From contig NC_133301.1 of the NCBI RefSeq assembly GCF_005239225.2, positions 7,899,157 to 7,963,156 on the forward strand: a DNA stretch of 64,000 nt, in the 5' to 3' direction. The translations under genes were made by a program, and so were the position numbers. A model generated the notes under the pieces. The model searched no databases. It saw nothing but the letters and a program-made list of their open reading frames with translations, and had not been told where the DNA came from. Shown here in pieces: positions 12,701 to 31,100 of this stretch (positions within the stretch are counted from its first letter, which is position 1; the number at the start of each line of letters is the position of its first letter). This DNA is from Populus alba (taxonomy: Eukaryota; Streptophyta; Magnoliopsida; Malpighiales; Salicaceae).

Positions 12701-15177
12701 TGTTTTCCTGATAAGATTAAAGGAGTAGGTGGTGTTTCTCTAGTGGATGCTTAAATGAGATAGGGAAAGAGATGGTGGCAAATGATTTTGAAAAAATTCA
12801 AGAAGGTAGGTCACGAATCTAGTTGGTAGTGAAAGGGAAGAGGTTTGAAGATATTGGCTTTTGAGATTTTTTTTTTTTTTATGGTTAGCAGCAAGTGTCC
12901 AAAGAAAAAGAAAGAGATAGGGCTATTAGGTTTTTTTTTTTTTTTTTTCGTGAGGGAAAGTTTTTGCGGTGTGTGTGGGTTTTCTTTTGTTATAAGGCTA
13001 ATGTTCTAACTAATTCTATTTTTTCTATGGTTAGTGCTCTCTCTCTCTCTCTATTTTGCTTGTGAGATTCCTCCATTATTTATAAGTAAAATAATTTTCT
13101 CTTCTCAATTGCTTGGTCCCAAAGCAAATATGGTGACCAAGCAACCCAAAATCACTTTGGTCCCTTATTTTCTTTCTTTACACTTTTGGTCCCTTCATCC
13201 ATATATTTTTTATTTTTCTTATTTTTTTGTATTTTGATTTTTTAAGAAAGGCAACGTCAACGCTGACCTGATGAGAAAAAATAAACAATAATTTTAAAAT
13301 GAGTATGTTAAAAACTGAACGGGTTGAAATTAAATTTTTAATTTTCAAATTCTTTTCAAATGACACTAGAAATACTGAAAATAACTCAAATATATCAAAA
13401 ATGTGTTTGTTTGAATTTTTTTGTTGTTTTTTTTGCTATTTTAGGCCTTATTCGCAAAAAATAAAAAAAATAAGGTCATATTTTGGGTTATGATAATTTT
13501 TTAGAATTATTATTTTTATTATTTTTCATGTTTTGGATCTTATTTGAGATACTTTAGGTCTTATTTTTAATTTGAGTTGATGTTTGCCAATTAGATCATA
13601 TAGAGTTTACTTTATTCCAAGTATAAATATTATTTTATAAGAAATTATTTTTTTAAGTTGAATAATACACTATTGCCGCATATTTTATGTGTTGTGAGAG
13701 TATTCTTTTGTATTAATCTTTTTTACTAAACTACTTTGGCTTAACAAAGAATTAGTCAAGCTTTGCGGTGTCTTTCATACTACTTATTTGCATTTCTTAA
13801 TAGGTATTGGGTAAATGTTCAATTTATATATTCTTGATACATCAATACATATAGGTTATTGTTGTATTAAACTCAATCACAATCTTAGATTTAGCTTTCT
13901 TAAGAGAAGTTGATTTGACTGTAGGTTTTTGGATCTTTATATCCACGAGGTTCTCATTTAAAAGATCTGAATACATAAATAAGTAATCTTATAGCTTTAC
14001 ACCCTTAAACACCATTTGAGTTTTATATATCCCATTTTGTTCATATTCGTGAGCCCTAACTTACATCAGATGCTTTTAAAAATCTTTTATGATCAAGAGA
14101 AATTTGTTTGTTTATAAGTATTAGCCTCTAAAAAAAGAAGAAAAAGATTCATCAAGCAAAAATCATGATTTGTTTGTGCGGTGTATATAATCTTTCATGA
14201 CATTGAATCATTAATTTCGACTAATAAATAGGCAAAACCAACACTACAAAAAGCAAAGTGCCTCCGTTTTAAAAAATTCAAAACTTTTTTATGGAACCCA
14301 ATATTATCTTTATAAAATAGCTTCCCATTTATTGGAGTATTCATTTCAAAAAAAAAAAAAAAAGCCAGAAGTTAAAGGATAACCTTCACAAACTTATTTC
14401 CTGCATGCCAACAAAAATATCCAAATTTTCATCTTAGCATTTGAATGACATGTTTTTGGATTTTGACCAAAGAAATCTACAAATCCATTTGTTAAAAATA
14501 CATCCAAATTTATATCATACTGGTTTGATTTCAACAATTGGGTTTACATGAGCATAATCATTAAAATTTGTTGGTTGATCCCAAAACAAGAAAGATGATG
14601 TTTTACAATAAAATTATCATCGACTTAATATGTGAAGTTCTTGGAAAAAATGGTGATAATGATGCATGCATGCCTCATTAATGGTGTCGTAAGGGGGCAT
14701 CTTAATGATCTGATTATATGAAAGGAGGTATAAATAAAGAAAATGAGTTGCCACTTAGTTTTATGGTAATTAGAAACTCTAATTGGTCTTTAAAGATTTA
14801 TCGGTTAAGGGTTGGTTATGATAAAGGGAATATGAAAATCATATAAAAATATCTTATCTAAAAAAAGTTGTATTGCTATTTAATTTTATGATAAAAATAC
14901 CTATTAAGTATACATGCTAATATTTCATCTTAACTAAAAACATATGTTTATTAGAGGTAAAAATTACTAAGATAGTGATTTGAGATTTTAGCTTAACAAT
15001 AAAGTATAATCCTCTTTATCATTAGAGCAAGATTCAAAATAATAATTAACAAAGACTTAAATTTTGAATTATATCCTTTAATTACTCAATTTATATTAAC
15101 TCGCCATAAATTAATTACTTCAACAAGCATGACCAACATAAATAACTCTAAATATTTCAATAATTAACATAAACGAG
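9800..15177. other. Long AT-rich intergenic stretch with repeat remnants
   Basis: No gene is visible. Around 11930-12130 a short repeat begins GTGCGTTTGGCA and ends near AGCCAAATAGACCC, suggesting a small worn MITE. Around 14749-14880 the sequence (GTTGCCACTTAGTTTTATGG...) resembles 31575-31700, which looks like part of a Tat/Ogre-type LTR retrotransposon. The rest is unexplained AT-rich DNA. Confidence 0.5.
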
Positions 15178-15347
15178 TGATACGACCAAAAGATTGATGT
15201 TTTCTCCCAAGTGCAGGAGTGTCGAAGTAATAAATAACCCAGTAAGACCGGGGTCGAACCACATAGAGGTTAATTGTATAAATTATAAATAACAAGACGA
15301 CAACAACAATAATAACAATAATAGCAATAATAGTAATAGTAGTAGTA

Positions 15348-15382
<35 letters not shown>

Positions 15383-15478
15383 CAGTACGTGGCGTTGTTA
15401 TACCTGAGAATGATCTAAAAGATTGGGTCACAGGTTTCCAACCTATATACTGAGTTAATGAAAAGTTCAAAGAGATAT

Positions 15479-15509
<31 letters not shown>

Positions 15510-16946
15510 AAGAAGAAGAAGAAGATGAAGAAATTAATGAGAACTTTGAGATGAAAGATTAATGTAAGGATAAAACAATGATAAAAACAAATATCAAGGT
15601 TAGAGGATCCACTAATGGTATTTCAAACAAGTATAGTATAAACTCTTATTATTCAATTGGAAACCACACACAAAAGAGGTTCTAATCGAATGATTTCTCA
15701 TTAATAACTCATTATAAATTATTAATATGATCATATTAATTATCTTATTTACATAACACCAAACTTTTAAATATTGTCAGGAATTCATGATGTTAACAAC
15801 AAATCAAGTTCGTTTAATAGCCTAGGTGTAGGTAATACCATACGGTTGGACTATGAGAGTGCTAAGCATTTGTTGTCCCAAGTGTTATACAACACAAATC
15901 TAGATTAACCATTTAACAAGCAAGGTATTAAGAATTAGTAAGATAAAAAGATAAGACATGTTAATATTAAGCATTAAAGTCCATGTTGAGTTTACACCAT
16001 ACTTATTCTTACACCATTAGTGTAACCTTTTCACCTTGACATAATAAACTTAGCTAAACATAATGAAGAAGAGAAGCATAAATAAACAAAACAAGAATAT
16101 AAATAAGATACAAGTTAACTAACAAAAGGAAAGGAAATGAAAAGCATAAACAAGATATTAATGAAAGCAAAACTTAAGAATTACAAAAAAATATAAAGAG
16201 AGAAATAAAGAGCATGAACTTGATCTGAACAACCAAGCTCCCAAATACATGACAAATGCCTCCTTTTATAGGCCAAAATTCAGAATTATTGATTTGATGA
16301 CTAATTGTTGAGTGGCTGGCCAACTTTTGACTTTATGAAAATCATTATCTTCTTGTCTGAATAAAACGAAAATGCTAACATCAGAACTGGGTTCACTTGA
16401 AAAATAAAAGTTGTAGGAAATTGACTCAGATTTTCAGGAAAAAAAAAAGGAGGTGATTTGGACTTCTATAACTCCAGATATGGGCCAAACACTGAACAAT
16501 GTTCGGGCTGCAGGATAGATTCAGACTTCTCCGTTGTTGCTATAATTTGGACTTGAAAACGGTCTTCTTAGATCTTGATGAAAACATGAAAGTTGTAGGC
16601 CTATGTCTTACTGCATCTTTGCAAATATTTGAGGTCATTTGGACATCTAGAACTCGAGATATGACCCAATTACCAAACAGTGTTCCAGTTTGGACTGCAT
16701 CAACATCTCTTTTCTAAGTTTGGCCCTCTCTTTGTCTTCACAAATTTCAGTAGTTGAATTCATCAATCAATCCTTTGATTTATGTGATAGACCTGCATTT
16801 AAGATGAACATTTACCATATATTAGGGCATTTTATAGTATTAGACTTGTTATTATAAAACATGCTTTAGTTAAGAAGTTATTGATACCTTAAGTGCAAAA
16901 TGATGATATAAAACCTTGATAAATATGCACTTTTAAGTACTAATCA
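15178..16946 (-). mobile_element. Probable solo LTR, about 1.77 kb, Ty3/gypsy-type
   Basis: On the minus strand it starts TGATTAGTACTTAAAAGTGCA and ends TCGTATCA, so the ends are TG...CA and form a 4-base inverted pair. The same sequence begins the LTR at 37118 and follows the polypurine tract at 42109-42121, which identifies it as an LTR end. A minus-strand TATA box (CCTATAAAAGG, near 16265) matches the one at 38372 in the other copy. No internal coding region adjoins it. The flanking bases ACGAG (15173-15177) and ATAAG (16947-16951) could be a 5-base target duplication that differs only by CG to TA changes. Confidence 0.7.
15301..15380. repeat. TAA/TAG-rich microsatellite inside the solo LTR
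   Basis: Compound AAT/AGT repeat ending in (TAA)n. Related TAA repeats occur at 15484-15510 and at 37337-37366, the same relative place in the second LTR copy. Confidence 0.85.
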
Positions 16947-17902
16947 ATAAGTATAAACAAAAGTGAAAAGAAAATCATGAATACATCATGGATTTATTCA
17001 AAACAACATATAAATTAATACACATTCAGAGTTGAAAGTTAACAGACAAAACATAAATTGTTCTAAAAAAAAATAAATCGCATATAGAGGTTGAAATTAA
17101 CTTTAATGAGTTGTCGGAGTATGTTGAAATTAGGCTGAAAGGATCGAACGAACAAAAAGGATAGTTTTAAAAAAAAAGTGTTGGCATATATATTACACGA
17201 GTCGATTAGCAAGTTTACTCTTAGAGCATCTTTCCACATGCCACTTGTTTAGGGAGGCACATAGGTTAGTTTGCATGCTACTCAACTTGCTACTCTTTAT
17301 TTATAACAATGCACGTCACCTCCATTGGAGGCTAGAAATTTGTTATTGTGGTGTTGAATTTTTTAAATTGTTGGTTGTTTCTTTGTCATTTTTTGTTATG
17401 TCCTTAAGATTTTTCTTTAAAAGAGTCTCTTCTTTGTATCTATGTGTCTGTTCATTTTCTTTTTATATCTCCTTCTTTATTTATATTATTAAAGGTCCCT
17501 GTAAAATAGAAAAAAAAACTAAACTAGAAATATAATGTTGGGTATTTATATTATTTCCTTCTTGATCATGATTTTATAATTAATTAAATTTCTTCTTCTT
17601 AATGTGTAAGATCTTTTTCAATAATTTTATAATTTTTCTTGTTCTTCTTCTTTTTTTCTTATGCATAATCTTCCATTACCTTTTTAATTCCTTACTCTCC
17701 TTAGCCCTTTACCCTCTATTTCTTCTTATTTTACTCCCTAGTTCCTTTTTTTTTTTATAATTATTATCATCATGATAAATATTAAATTAAATACCAAATA
17801 TTAAATTAGATTGAAAAATTGATTTTTGAAAACATAAAGAGAAATTATAGGGTAAAAATCAGGTTACAACATTTACCATAGCTTGTAGCATGTATATGGA
17901 AA

Positions 17903-17934
<32 letters not shown>

Positions 17935-19680
17935 GTTCTTTAAAAGCTAATTTTGATATAAATTAGGAATGCAATGTACTATTTGGTTCATTATCCTTTC
18001 TAAAACTCTTGTTTGGTAGTGTTATAAGATTGTATATTCATTTAATAATTTAATTTTTTTATTTGATATGATATTAAAATACTTATAACATATTTAACAT
18101 TGTGGTAATGATTGCTTTTCAAAGTGTTTTTTTGTTTGGAAATTCATCAAAATAATATATATATACACATATATATATATATATTATTTTTTAAAATTTA
18201 TTTTTAACATAACACACTTAAAAGATTAAAAAATAATAAAAAAATAAGTAAAAAAAATTAAAATTCTTGGCAAACAACATTAGTGGTGACTTTATGGAAG
18301 TTTGAAGTTTAAAAAACTTTTAATTAAGTGATATATTAAAAAAAAGGATATAAAACAGTTACAGTTTTAACTTTTTGGAGTTGAGAAAGTACATTGATAT
18401 TATAAATAATGATCCTTTGCTCAAATTCAAAGGACTTTAAAGAGGAGCTTTAAGGAATAAAGAAACAAGTAGCGGCCTATTGTGAATTATATGCTACCAC
18501 GGACTTCAAAGGAGCGCGATATGCTAATTTCTTTTACCTCTACTTAGAGTTATATTTACTCTTAATTTAAGTGTACTTAAAAGGATAGTTTAGTTCCATC
18601 CTTTTTCTATTTTTATGTATGACCTCATGTATAATATGGATTCAGAGAGAGCTTCTTCTTCTTCATTTTTGCTAGACAATGTGAATGGTTAGAGAATCGA
18701 ATAGGGAATTTTGGTTGGGTTTGAATTTTTGTGTAATGGACCTAACTCTTGAATATATTCAAAGAGCAGTTAATTGCACGTTTAAAGCTGCATTTGAAAA
18801 CACGGTTTTAATAAATTTATTTTTTTCATAAAAAATTAATTTATTTTACATATTTTGAATGCGTTGAACTTAAAAATATTTTTTGAAAAATAAAAAAAAT
18901 ATTATTTTAATATATTTTAATATAAAAAACATTTTTAAAATCAATCACAACCACACCCAAATTTTATTTTTTTATACCCTCCCACCCATTTTGTTAAATG
19001 AGAGGTCACCTGTCAATTATCTATACGTTTAGCCAATAAAAAATAGGTTACGAACATGTTCTTCACCTATACTTTTTATTTTTATTTTTTATGGATCTTT
19101 TCCTATATATATATATATATATATATTTATAAACTCTATCATAGTGCTATGTATTTCGTTAAGGTTCCTTCCCTTTTGTTGAATCATGCGATACTTGTAA
19201 AAAATAATATGATCATTACTTAGAAAAACAAAACTACATATATAAAAACTAAAAAAAAAAATATTTAAATTGTAAAATCCAAACCAATGAAAATTTATTA
19301 TCAGAACTAAAATTAATTAGTTTTTTTAAAATTTTTTGCATAAGTAATTTTATTTCTCAAGAAATGATCTTATCAATCAATGTAAAATTCACCACTTAAA
19401 AACAATATTGTAAATTAATAAATACAAACAAGTTTAAATTTTAATCTTTTTTTGTCTCTATCACACATGACCTATGTGTGGAGGCATGTAATAGTATAAA
19501 GAAGAAAAATAAAGTTTCATTGAGGGAAAGAAAAAAAGCTATGGAAATATAATATTTATCCTTTAAATCTATAAAGCAATCCATTCAATTTTAATTATGA
19601 TTTTGGATTTATAATTGTTAAGCTAGGATGACAATATCCTAACTCTACCCAAATACATAACTAAAAATAAAAATAAAAAA
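16947..19680. other. AT-rich intergenic DNA, no gene seen
   Basis: Contains TA repeats at 17908-17934, 18156-18184 and 19104-19127. Around 18785-18965 there is a MITE-like stretch whose right end (CAATCACAACCACACCCAAA) resembles the termini of the other MITE-like elements in the window. Nothing coding is supported. Confidence 0.55.
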
Positions 19681-19690
19681 TTGTATAAAC

Positions 19691-19767
19691 ACGCGTGAGA
19701 AAATCCTAAGCCCGCCTACCCAGGTAAAAATGCAGAGAACTTTCGGTCACGCGTATTAAACACGCGT
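19691..19767. promoter_or_regulatory. Cluster of three ACGCGT motifs upstream of the casein kinase gene
   Basis: The palindrome ACGCGT occurs at 19691-19696, 19749-19754 and 19762-19767, 410-485 bases before the casein kinase ATG. In such AT-rich DNA three copies in 77 bases are unlikely by chance. It matches the CGCG-box core bound by CAMTA calmodulin-regulated factors and the MluI box. Which factor acts here is inference. Confidence 0.4.
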
Positions 19768-20175
19768 GAGAACCATTCTCTGGTTCCCTATGAAAACAAA
19801 TTATCATAATTAATAAAAACTTAAACAAGGAGAGTAAAGTAAAAAAGAAAAAGAAAAAGAAAAAGTAATACCTCGCCCGCTCCCCCACCTTACCTCTTCG
19901 TCCACAATTTTTATTTATTTTTTTCCCCTAACACTTTGGTTTTGGAATTTGGATCATCAATTCAATTCAAACCAACACCGAAAGAAAAGATGATAGAGTG
20001 ACAGACGCTGTCTATCTACCTATCTAACCCTTTTCTTTTATTTTTTTTCGGTTAGATAAATATTTTCTTGTTATCTTTCTGTGCATCCATCTCCATTTCC
20101 CCGCTCGGCGCCATTCTTCTATCAATTTGTTTGTGTGTTTTCTTGATTTTTAAATTAGGGTTCCGGTTTCTTTAG

Positions 20176-24314
<4,139 letters not shown>

Positions 24315-26885
24315 GTGCTCAGCACTGTGCATTGTTGTAAATCATGAATGTACTGTTGTGCTGTTACACTCAAGTAGGATAGTTTATTCTCATGGAGCTA
24401 GAAGAGTTTGAAAGAAGGGGCTCCGACCTGGATCACTCAGGATTTCAATTTATCCACGAAACGTGTCAGCAGATTATATGGAAACAGGCCTGGGAAGCTG
24501 GATTCAATTACAACAAACAGTTTGGTCGACAACTGCTGAGTGTATTCAATCAATTGTAGTACTCTTTCCCCAAACACCTCCAACACCTGGGCCCGGATTC
24601 CTGCTCTCTTGTTAATCTATACGTTTTACTATTTTTATTTTTTATTTTTTTGTTGCTTTGACCCAAATTTGAAACTTGATGGAAGTGAAATCGACCATTG
24701 TGTTCTCGTTCAGTTCTAAAAAACTGCTTTAAGCGCAGGTTTGGGGTTCCATTATCTGCCTAGGGTAGCTTGGTCTCGCCAGTTTTTGTTTTGTTTTATT
24801 CTTTACTGTAGCCTTAGCAAACTCTTACAAATATTATTAACATGTGTCGGATCTTTTTCCCTCTTTCTTGGAAAAAACAATTTCGATTTTTTGGCTTGCA
24901 TGTAATGGTGACTTTTTTTATTTCTATCTTGTTTGGTCGGGCGTTTAACACCAAGCCGTGTTTGATGCTCAAAATAAATTTGTTCATTGGACTTTTCCTT
25001 GCCCTGAGCACTCCGGAACTGAGAACTGAATTGCGAGAATCAGTATTGTCGCTGTTTTAACATTCGGGAATGTTCAACCTAATTTCCGTGTCTCTAAAGT
25101 CTTGGCGACTGTTTTGAAATGATTTGGTTTCGTTGCTAGGGCATTTGACATCATGCCTGCGAGCAAAGAATAAGAAGCCGAGGTGGTGGTTGTTCATGCC
25201 TACTTACTGTTTCTCTAAAGTTTTACTTTCTTTTCGAGTGGTAAAATTTTTTTTTTTTTCCCTTTAAAATGGGACCTCAATTTGTCAAACATATTTTATT
25301 AATCGTGGGGTAAAGTTATCGAAACATATCCTTGACATGACTAGCATATATACTAGTTTTTTTTTTTTTAGTTTTAAAAGTGTTTTTAAAAAATGTTGAA
25401 TTTTTTATTTTAAATTATTTTTAAAATTTTTTAAAATTGTTTTCATGTTCTAATATTAAAAATAAATTTAAAAAAATAAAAAAAATATTATTTTAATATA
25501 TTTTTAAATAAAAAATACTTTTAAAATTTATTTTTACTGTAATATCAAACAGCTCTAACAATTACAAGTATCTGACTCCTACTAACCACTACTAACAATA
25601 GCTATGTGGAATTCCGGACACAATCCATAACATAGTTGAAGCTCAAGCTTGGAGCTCTGTTTATAAGGAAACAAAGAATCTAACGTTCATTTATTCCCAC
25701 TGCATCTGAGATCAAGAAATGTACAAGATGGATACCTTTTATAAACATCAAGTATTTGTCATTTTCCTTTAATCATGCATGCACTGATATTTTTTCAATT
25801 CTCAGTACTCAGGTAATTAAGATGGATGTTAACCTATAACGATCAAGGAATTGGTTAAATCGAACCCTTTTTGTTTGATGGTGCATCTATATTTTGTTTT
25901 GACATTGACTTTATTATTTTGTCTTTTCACTTGGACATGCTCCCAATATTTAGATTTTTCAGGCTTTTCGGCTTTTCATAACTTTTCTTTGGTTTTAATC
26001 TTTGAATTTCTAGTTGCTCCCTAACATTAAGTGTGATCCAGTTAAGATTGACCTTTGACTCTTAGAATTTTTGTTTATCCCTCAAGATGGGGTGTGATTT
26101 TAGTTAATATTTTTAGAAAGAAGAATTTATACATGCTCAAATAGAAACCACAAGAGATATATTTTTAGAACGTGAAGGAACAGTAAAGATGTTTTTTCAT
26201 CATTTCAAACACAAGTGATTAGAACCAATAAATTATGTCTCCGTTCAATGTCATTGTTTGGAACTTTTGTAGAAAGATTTATGTTTTTATGAATTAATGA
26301 CTAGCAAATCGAACTACATGCAATTTACATACAACTAAAACATGGCCCAATAGACGCTTTTTGTGCATTTTTTTTCCGTGTCTTAGTTCAAAGTTGTTTG
26401 GTCACCTTAAAATAGAAATTTCTTGAATGATTCATTTTCCACCTTATGAAAGAGTGTCTAAACTCTATTTTTTTTTAATAAAAAAAACAAATTATTTCTA
26501 AAATAAAAAAGTAAAATTTTTTTTTTCAGAATTATTTTGGAAAAAGAGAATTTTTTTACAAAACTGATGCGGTCAAAGTGCTTTGAATGGAGTTATGGAG
26601 TCAATCATGAGGGTTAGTTTTATAAGTTTCAAAGGGCTTGCCTCTTAGTTTATTGCATGACTCACCTTAGGGTTCGATCATTTCTGCCATTATATTTATC
26701 TAATCATGGACAACAATATAATGTTAAGTTATTACTTTCACAAAAAACATATTTTTATTTCGAAACAACAAATAGGCTGAAAAAACACATTTCATTAAAA
26801 GATGTGATGCAATCCCCAAACCAAAATGTATAATAACAAAGTTTGACACATACCACACTCTTCATTGGGTCAAATTCCCCATCGA
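24315..26885. other. 3' flank of the kinase gene, then AT-rich intergenic DNA
   Basis: The first 300-500 bases probably hold the kinase 3' UTR; no single poly(A) signal stands out. Around 25350-25560 lies an A/T-rich repeat of the type seen at 2.8 and 18.8 kb. No gene is supported. Confidence 0.5.
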
Positions 26886-26889
26886 CATT

Positions 26890-28190
26890 CGTGTCTTGTT
26901 AATATTTACCAACCACTTGTTGTACCCATGATGACATAGTGATAATGTAGTAGATGACATTATCCTTCACAAACTCAACTTGTCCCTTACTTTCTAGCTT
27001 CCAGGCTTCATATATGAAATTCTTGGAGTTTTTGATTAAATAATCAAGGATCCCATCATGATGTTCACACTTTTTATTTGGATTGTACCACCTAGGAAAT
27101 GGTGATTTTATGGGATTTGATGGAAGTGGGGTGATATGTACGGTGTTCAAGGGATGTTGGTAAATACAAAGGTAGTAAATATAAGTCAATCTTTGACACT
27201 GGTATTTAAGCAACCGATGATATAGTGAGATTCAATTGAACAAAATTTCTAATTTGAGAGCCATTTTCCAATTCATGATTTTATAGTTCACGTTAGACCT
27301 TTGATTTTTTCTACTTTGATTGCTTGTTTAATCCTTTTGGCCACAATCACTAGGTCAATAAAGTGTTAGGATGCACTTCCATTCAGGAACTCAGAGTAGG
27401 ACATCTTAAAAGTGTTGGCAAACAAACTGGCCATCTCCTTTTCTAATAGTGGAGGATATACTTGCATAGCTAGATCCCTTCAAATCTAAGCATACTCTTT
27501 TATGGTTTTTTTTTGTTTTTATTTTTTAGAAGCGACAAATTTGATCTATCACAAGCAATACCCATATTGTACTTATATTGCTTGATGACAACATCTACAA
27601 GGTCTTTTCATTTCTGGATATGTGTGTTGTCTAGTCTCATATACCAGTTTAGTGCTGCTTCACTTAAGCTATTCTAAAAGAAATGCATTAACAATTTTTC
27701 ATTATGCACAATAAGACTTAAGGTGAGTGACAAGGCATTGAGTTTCGATGTGCTTTATGAACTCGGGCACATAAAATTTATTTGGTACAATTACACTCGG
27801 GACTAGGCATATTTCTACAACTTGCATGAGATCATACAAATCCACTTCTTCGATAACTCTTATTCTGGCTTCCAACGCTGCCATCTTATGATAATCAATG
27901 TCCTCAGAGGATTTTCTCTTGTTGGATTCATTGGTAAATGCATCCACACCTGTTGATGCCAATGTAGGCATTGTTGACTGCACAAAGGCTGTGTTACATT
28001 GGGGGTCCTTGGCCTGTTCTCTTGTCCTTTCTTCAAGCTGAATTGTCGTAAGAGTAACGAACCAATTAGATAGTTCTTTACTATAGAGGTGTCCGGGTGT
28101 CTACTCAAGCAAACTTGTAATTCGAGCTATGTTAGGCTTTAGGGAATCTAGCTCTTTTTGGTAGTGGACATTACAGTGAGTGTAATCTTT
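26890..28190 (-). pseudogene. Tat/Ogre-type Ty3/gypsy gag remnant (minus strand)
   Basis: Reading the minus strand from about 28190 down gives pieces of a retrotransposon capsid polyprotein. There is an N-terminal helical stretch with HYQKELDSLKPNIARITSLLE, then AALEARIRVIEEVDLYDL followed by EICLVPSVIVPNKFYVPEFIKH. Next comes a part reading LSEAALNWYMRL and KQYKYNMGIACDRS, and finally PFPRWYNPNKKCEHHDG. This order is that of Tat/Ogre gag proteins. Several stops (for example after LLMHFF and after THIQK) and frame changes break it. No pol part follows downstream (towards lower coordinates). Confidence 0.7.
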
Positions 28191-28199
28191 CATGTTTCT

Positions 28200-31100
28200 T
28201 GTTCGGAGTCGTTTGTTGTAAAATTTATGGATTAGGGCTTCTTAAGACCTATATCCCAACCTATCATATGCTCATATGACATTTAAACCTCAAAGCATGA
28301 ATGCATCTGTTGCTACCCAATTTTTGAAAAAAAAAACCAAAAATATAAAAAAACCCAAAAATATATTTTTGATATATTTGCATCATGTGCAATGTCTTTT
28401 TCAAAGAATTTTTTTTTAAAAAAAAAAAGAGAAAGAAAAATAATAGAAAAAAGAAAAAATGCATTTAATTTTTTAGTAATCTAATTGTAATTATGGAAGG
28501 GAGAGAACCAATTTGAAAATTGAAAACCCTCTCACCAAGCAACCCATCTTTTCAATCAAATGGTCTACAATCATTTTCTTAATCCAAATGTCCATTTTTC
28601 TATGCTTTGTCTCCAAGTTAGCAAATGAATGGCTGAAAATTATTTTTAAAATCCAATGGTTGATCTAGGTTTCCTTTGCCTGTAAGCCAAAGAAAATTTT
28701 CACCTATAAATAGGTGGTTACACACAACTAAAAAGGGGGAGAAATTTTAGAAGAAAAAATAAAAATAAAAAAGGGTATTCACACATACTCTCGCCACACC
28801 CATACAACACAAAAAACCCTAAACCCAAGAAACCTAAATGAAGCTGCCACCTAATAATAATAATAAAACCACAGGCCATCATCCTCCCCATTAGCTTCAT
28901 CCCTCCCTGTTCAGGCTGATATTACGTACCATCATCCTCAACACCGGCCTCTATAACCCTCAACCAGTCACCGAGACCCACAAAAAAACTCATCAGGCCA
29001 GCCATCCCTAGCGGCCTCTATCTCCCTCTAACCAACATCCTCTCATCTTCACAACTAAACCATCCCCGTCAATAGCCTGCCCAAACTAGTTTCCTCCTTT
29101 ATCACCATAAACCCTTTCTTTCAGCACTCCCACAGACGTCCATCATTGATACTACCAAACCAACCACTATATCGACATGTCACAACAATAGCCCTCTCAT
29201 CTCTTTCTTACAACCAACAAACCCAATAAACCATCACTAATATAGACCTATAGCCAGTCTCTTAGATCTTCTCAAACCAACACCGATTGATTAGCCCTCA
29301 TTTCACTCTTCACCTTCCTAGCTTTGGCCAATTAGATCTCGTTCTCCTTCAGATGAGGACCTTTAAACTAGCCACTGTTGAAAATCTAGCAAAGAAGGAG
29401 AGCAACGACAAACCTTCTCTGGTCTTGATCTGCTTCCTCCGATGTTGGTAAGGTGCATCGCCAATACAAGGAGAAAGAAGAAGACGTTGTGCATCTCGTG
29501 GATTGGCTTACTTGCTCATGGGCCCTATCGTAGTTTGTACTAACGCGTCAATAGTCATGAACCTCTTCAGACGAGTTTACTCGACGCGCCACCAGAGACC
29601 AACCCACCACAACCAGAAATCCTAGCCTGATTCTTTCCTCTTCACTGCCATCAACTACTCAGGTTGTTTGAAACAAATTAAAGAGAAGATTAAAAAAAGA
29701 ATAAACAAAACAAAAAAGAAGGAAAATAAAAACAACTATTTGTGTTTTTTTTCTTTGTTACAGGTCACGATGAGAGTCACCACCGGCACAAGGAGTAAGA
29801 AGAGGGGAAACCGCTCCAAATCCACCAGTTCTTTGGGTTTCACTTGTTGCGGTGTGTGAATCCATACACCACTAGTTCTGGTGGTGCATGAAGCACACAT
29901 GCCACCACTGTTCCTGCAATTTCAGGATCTTCTAGTGTGGTTATTAAGTTTCCAGCTACCTCTCCAAGCTATCCTCAGTCTTTGGAAGGTCCATTTTAGG
30001 ATTTAGATGATTTTTGATGTCTTTTTGTTATGATTTGTGGTTAATTACAATGTTGTGTAAATATTTGTAATTTATATGGGTTAATTAGTAAAAAAAGGAT
30101 GGGTGCATGTGTTTGTATTTCTTATATGTTTTTGAATGTTTAAAACCAAAAAGACAAAAATAATTAAATATTTTCATTATATACAATCAAGTCTCTAAAA
30201 AATACAAAGAAAATCATATTGTTTAGTATTTCCATAGGAAAATTCAAAATATGTATTTGCGTGCATTTTAGAATTTAATAACCAATTTATTAAATCCATG
30301 AGAATTTGGCCAATATTTTATTAAATTACTATTTTTTAATTAATGAGAATTAATAGTTAAAAATCCTGGTATAAAATGCTAGACCTACAAGTGAGGCTGA
30401 TATTTGAAATATCAGGAGTTGACTAGAAAATTTCCAGAGTTATTCTAAATATTCACCAATTTTAATAGGGAGTGTTTTTCATCGTAATACAAAGTACAAA
30501 AAACCTTTTTCTTAAGAATTTATTTGGGTACACGAGTCTATAATAAATTCTTTAAAACCAGATTTATTTATACGAATAAATCCTAATTCTAAACCACAAA
30601 TAAATAATTGATCATAAAACCATCAAAATCTATAAACCACATCAAACCACACAAAGCAGTTTACCTCAGGTAGAGTGTGTTAGGGGTGATAATATCTTCC
30701 CTAGCTATAACTAGTCCTTTACCCTTGAATCTCTAATAAAACTAGTACATTCGGGTTTCCTAGTGACCCTGAACTATACAACAAGGTGGCTAGTCCAATG
30801 ACCCCTCCAACACCACTCGTCCACGTGCAATAGAGTGATAGCTCCACTGGGAAAGATATTGTTTCTTATAGTATTAGAATAAGCTTTGTGTATTTGATGT
30901 GATTTATCTGATGTGTTAAAATTTTTGCATCTTGCCTATGTGTGCATATTTTCATGCATCATTAGTTTATTTTTGATATATCGCTTTGGGATGAGCATAT
31001 GGAAACTTTAGGTTAGGTGCGAGAGTAATGACTTACCCTATGCCTTTCAGTTAGAGTATAAGCTCGTGAAACCATCTAACTCTTTGCTGAGTACTTGGAT

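Noticed and set aside
15270..15470. Minus-strand frame with a long tyrosine run
   Set aside because: The tyrosines come from the TAA/TAG microsatellite; it is not a protein gene.
26665..26685. GGTTCGATCA resembling a tRNA B box
   Set aside because: No matching A box at the right distance and no cloverleaf could be drawn.
28700..29900. C-rich stretch that could be an unrecognised gene
   Set aside because: All frames are short and interrupted; composition and neighbours point to LTR sequence.
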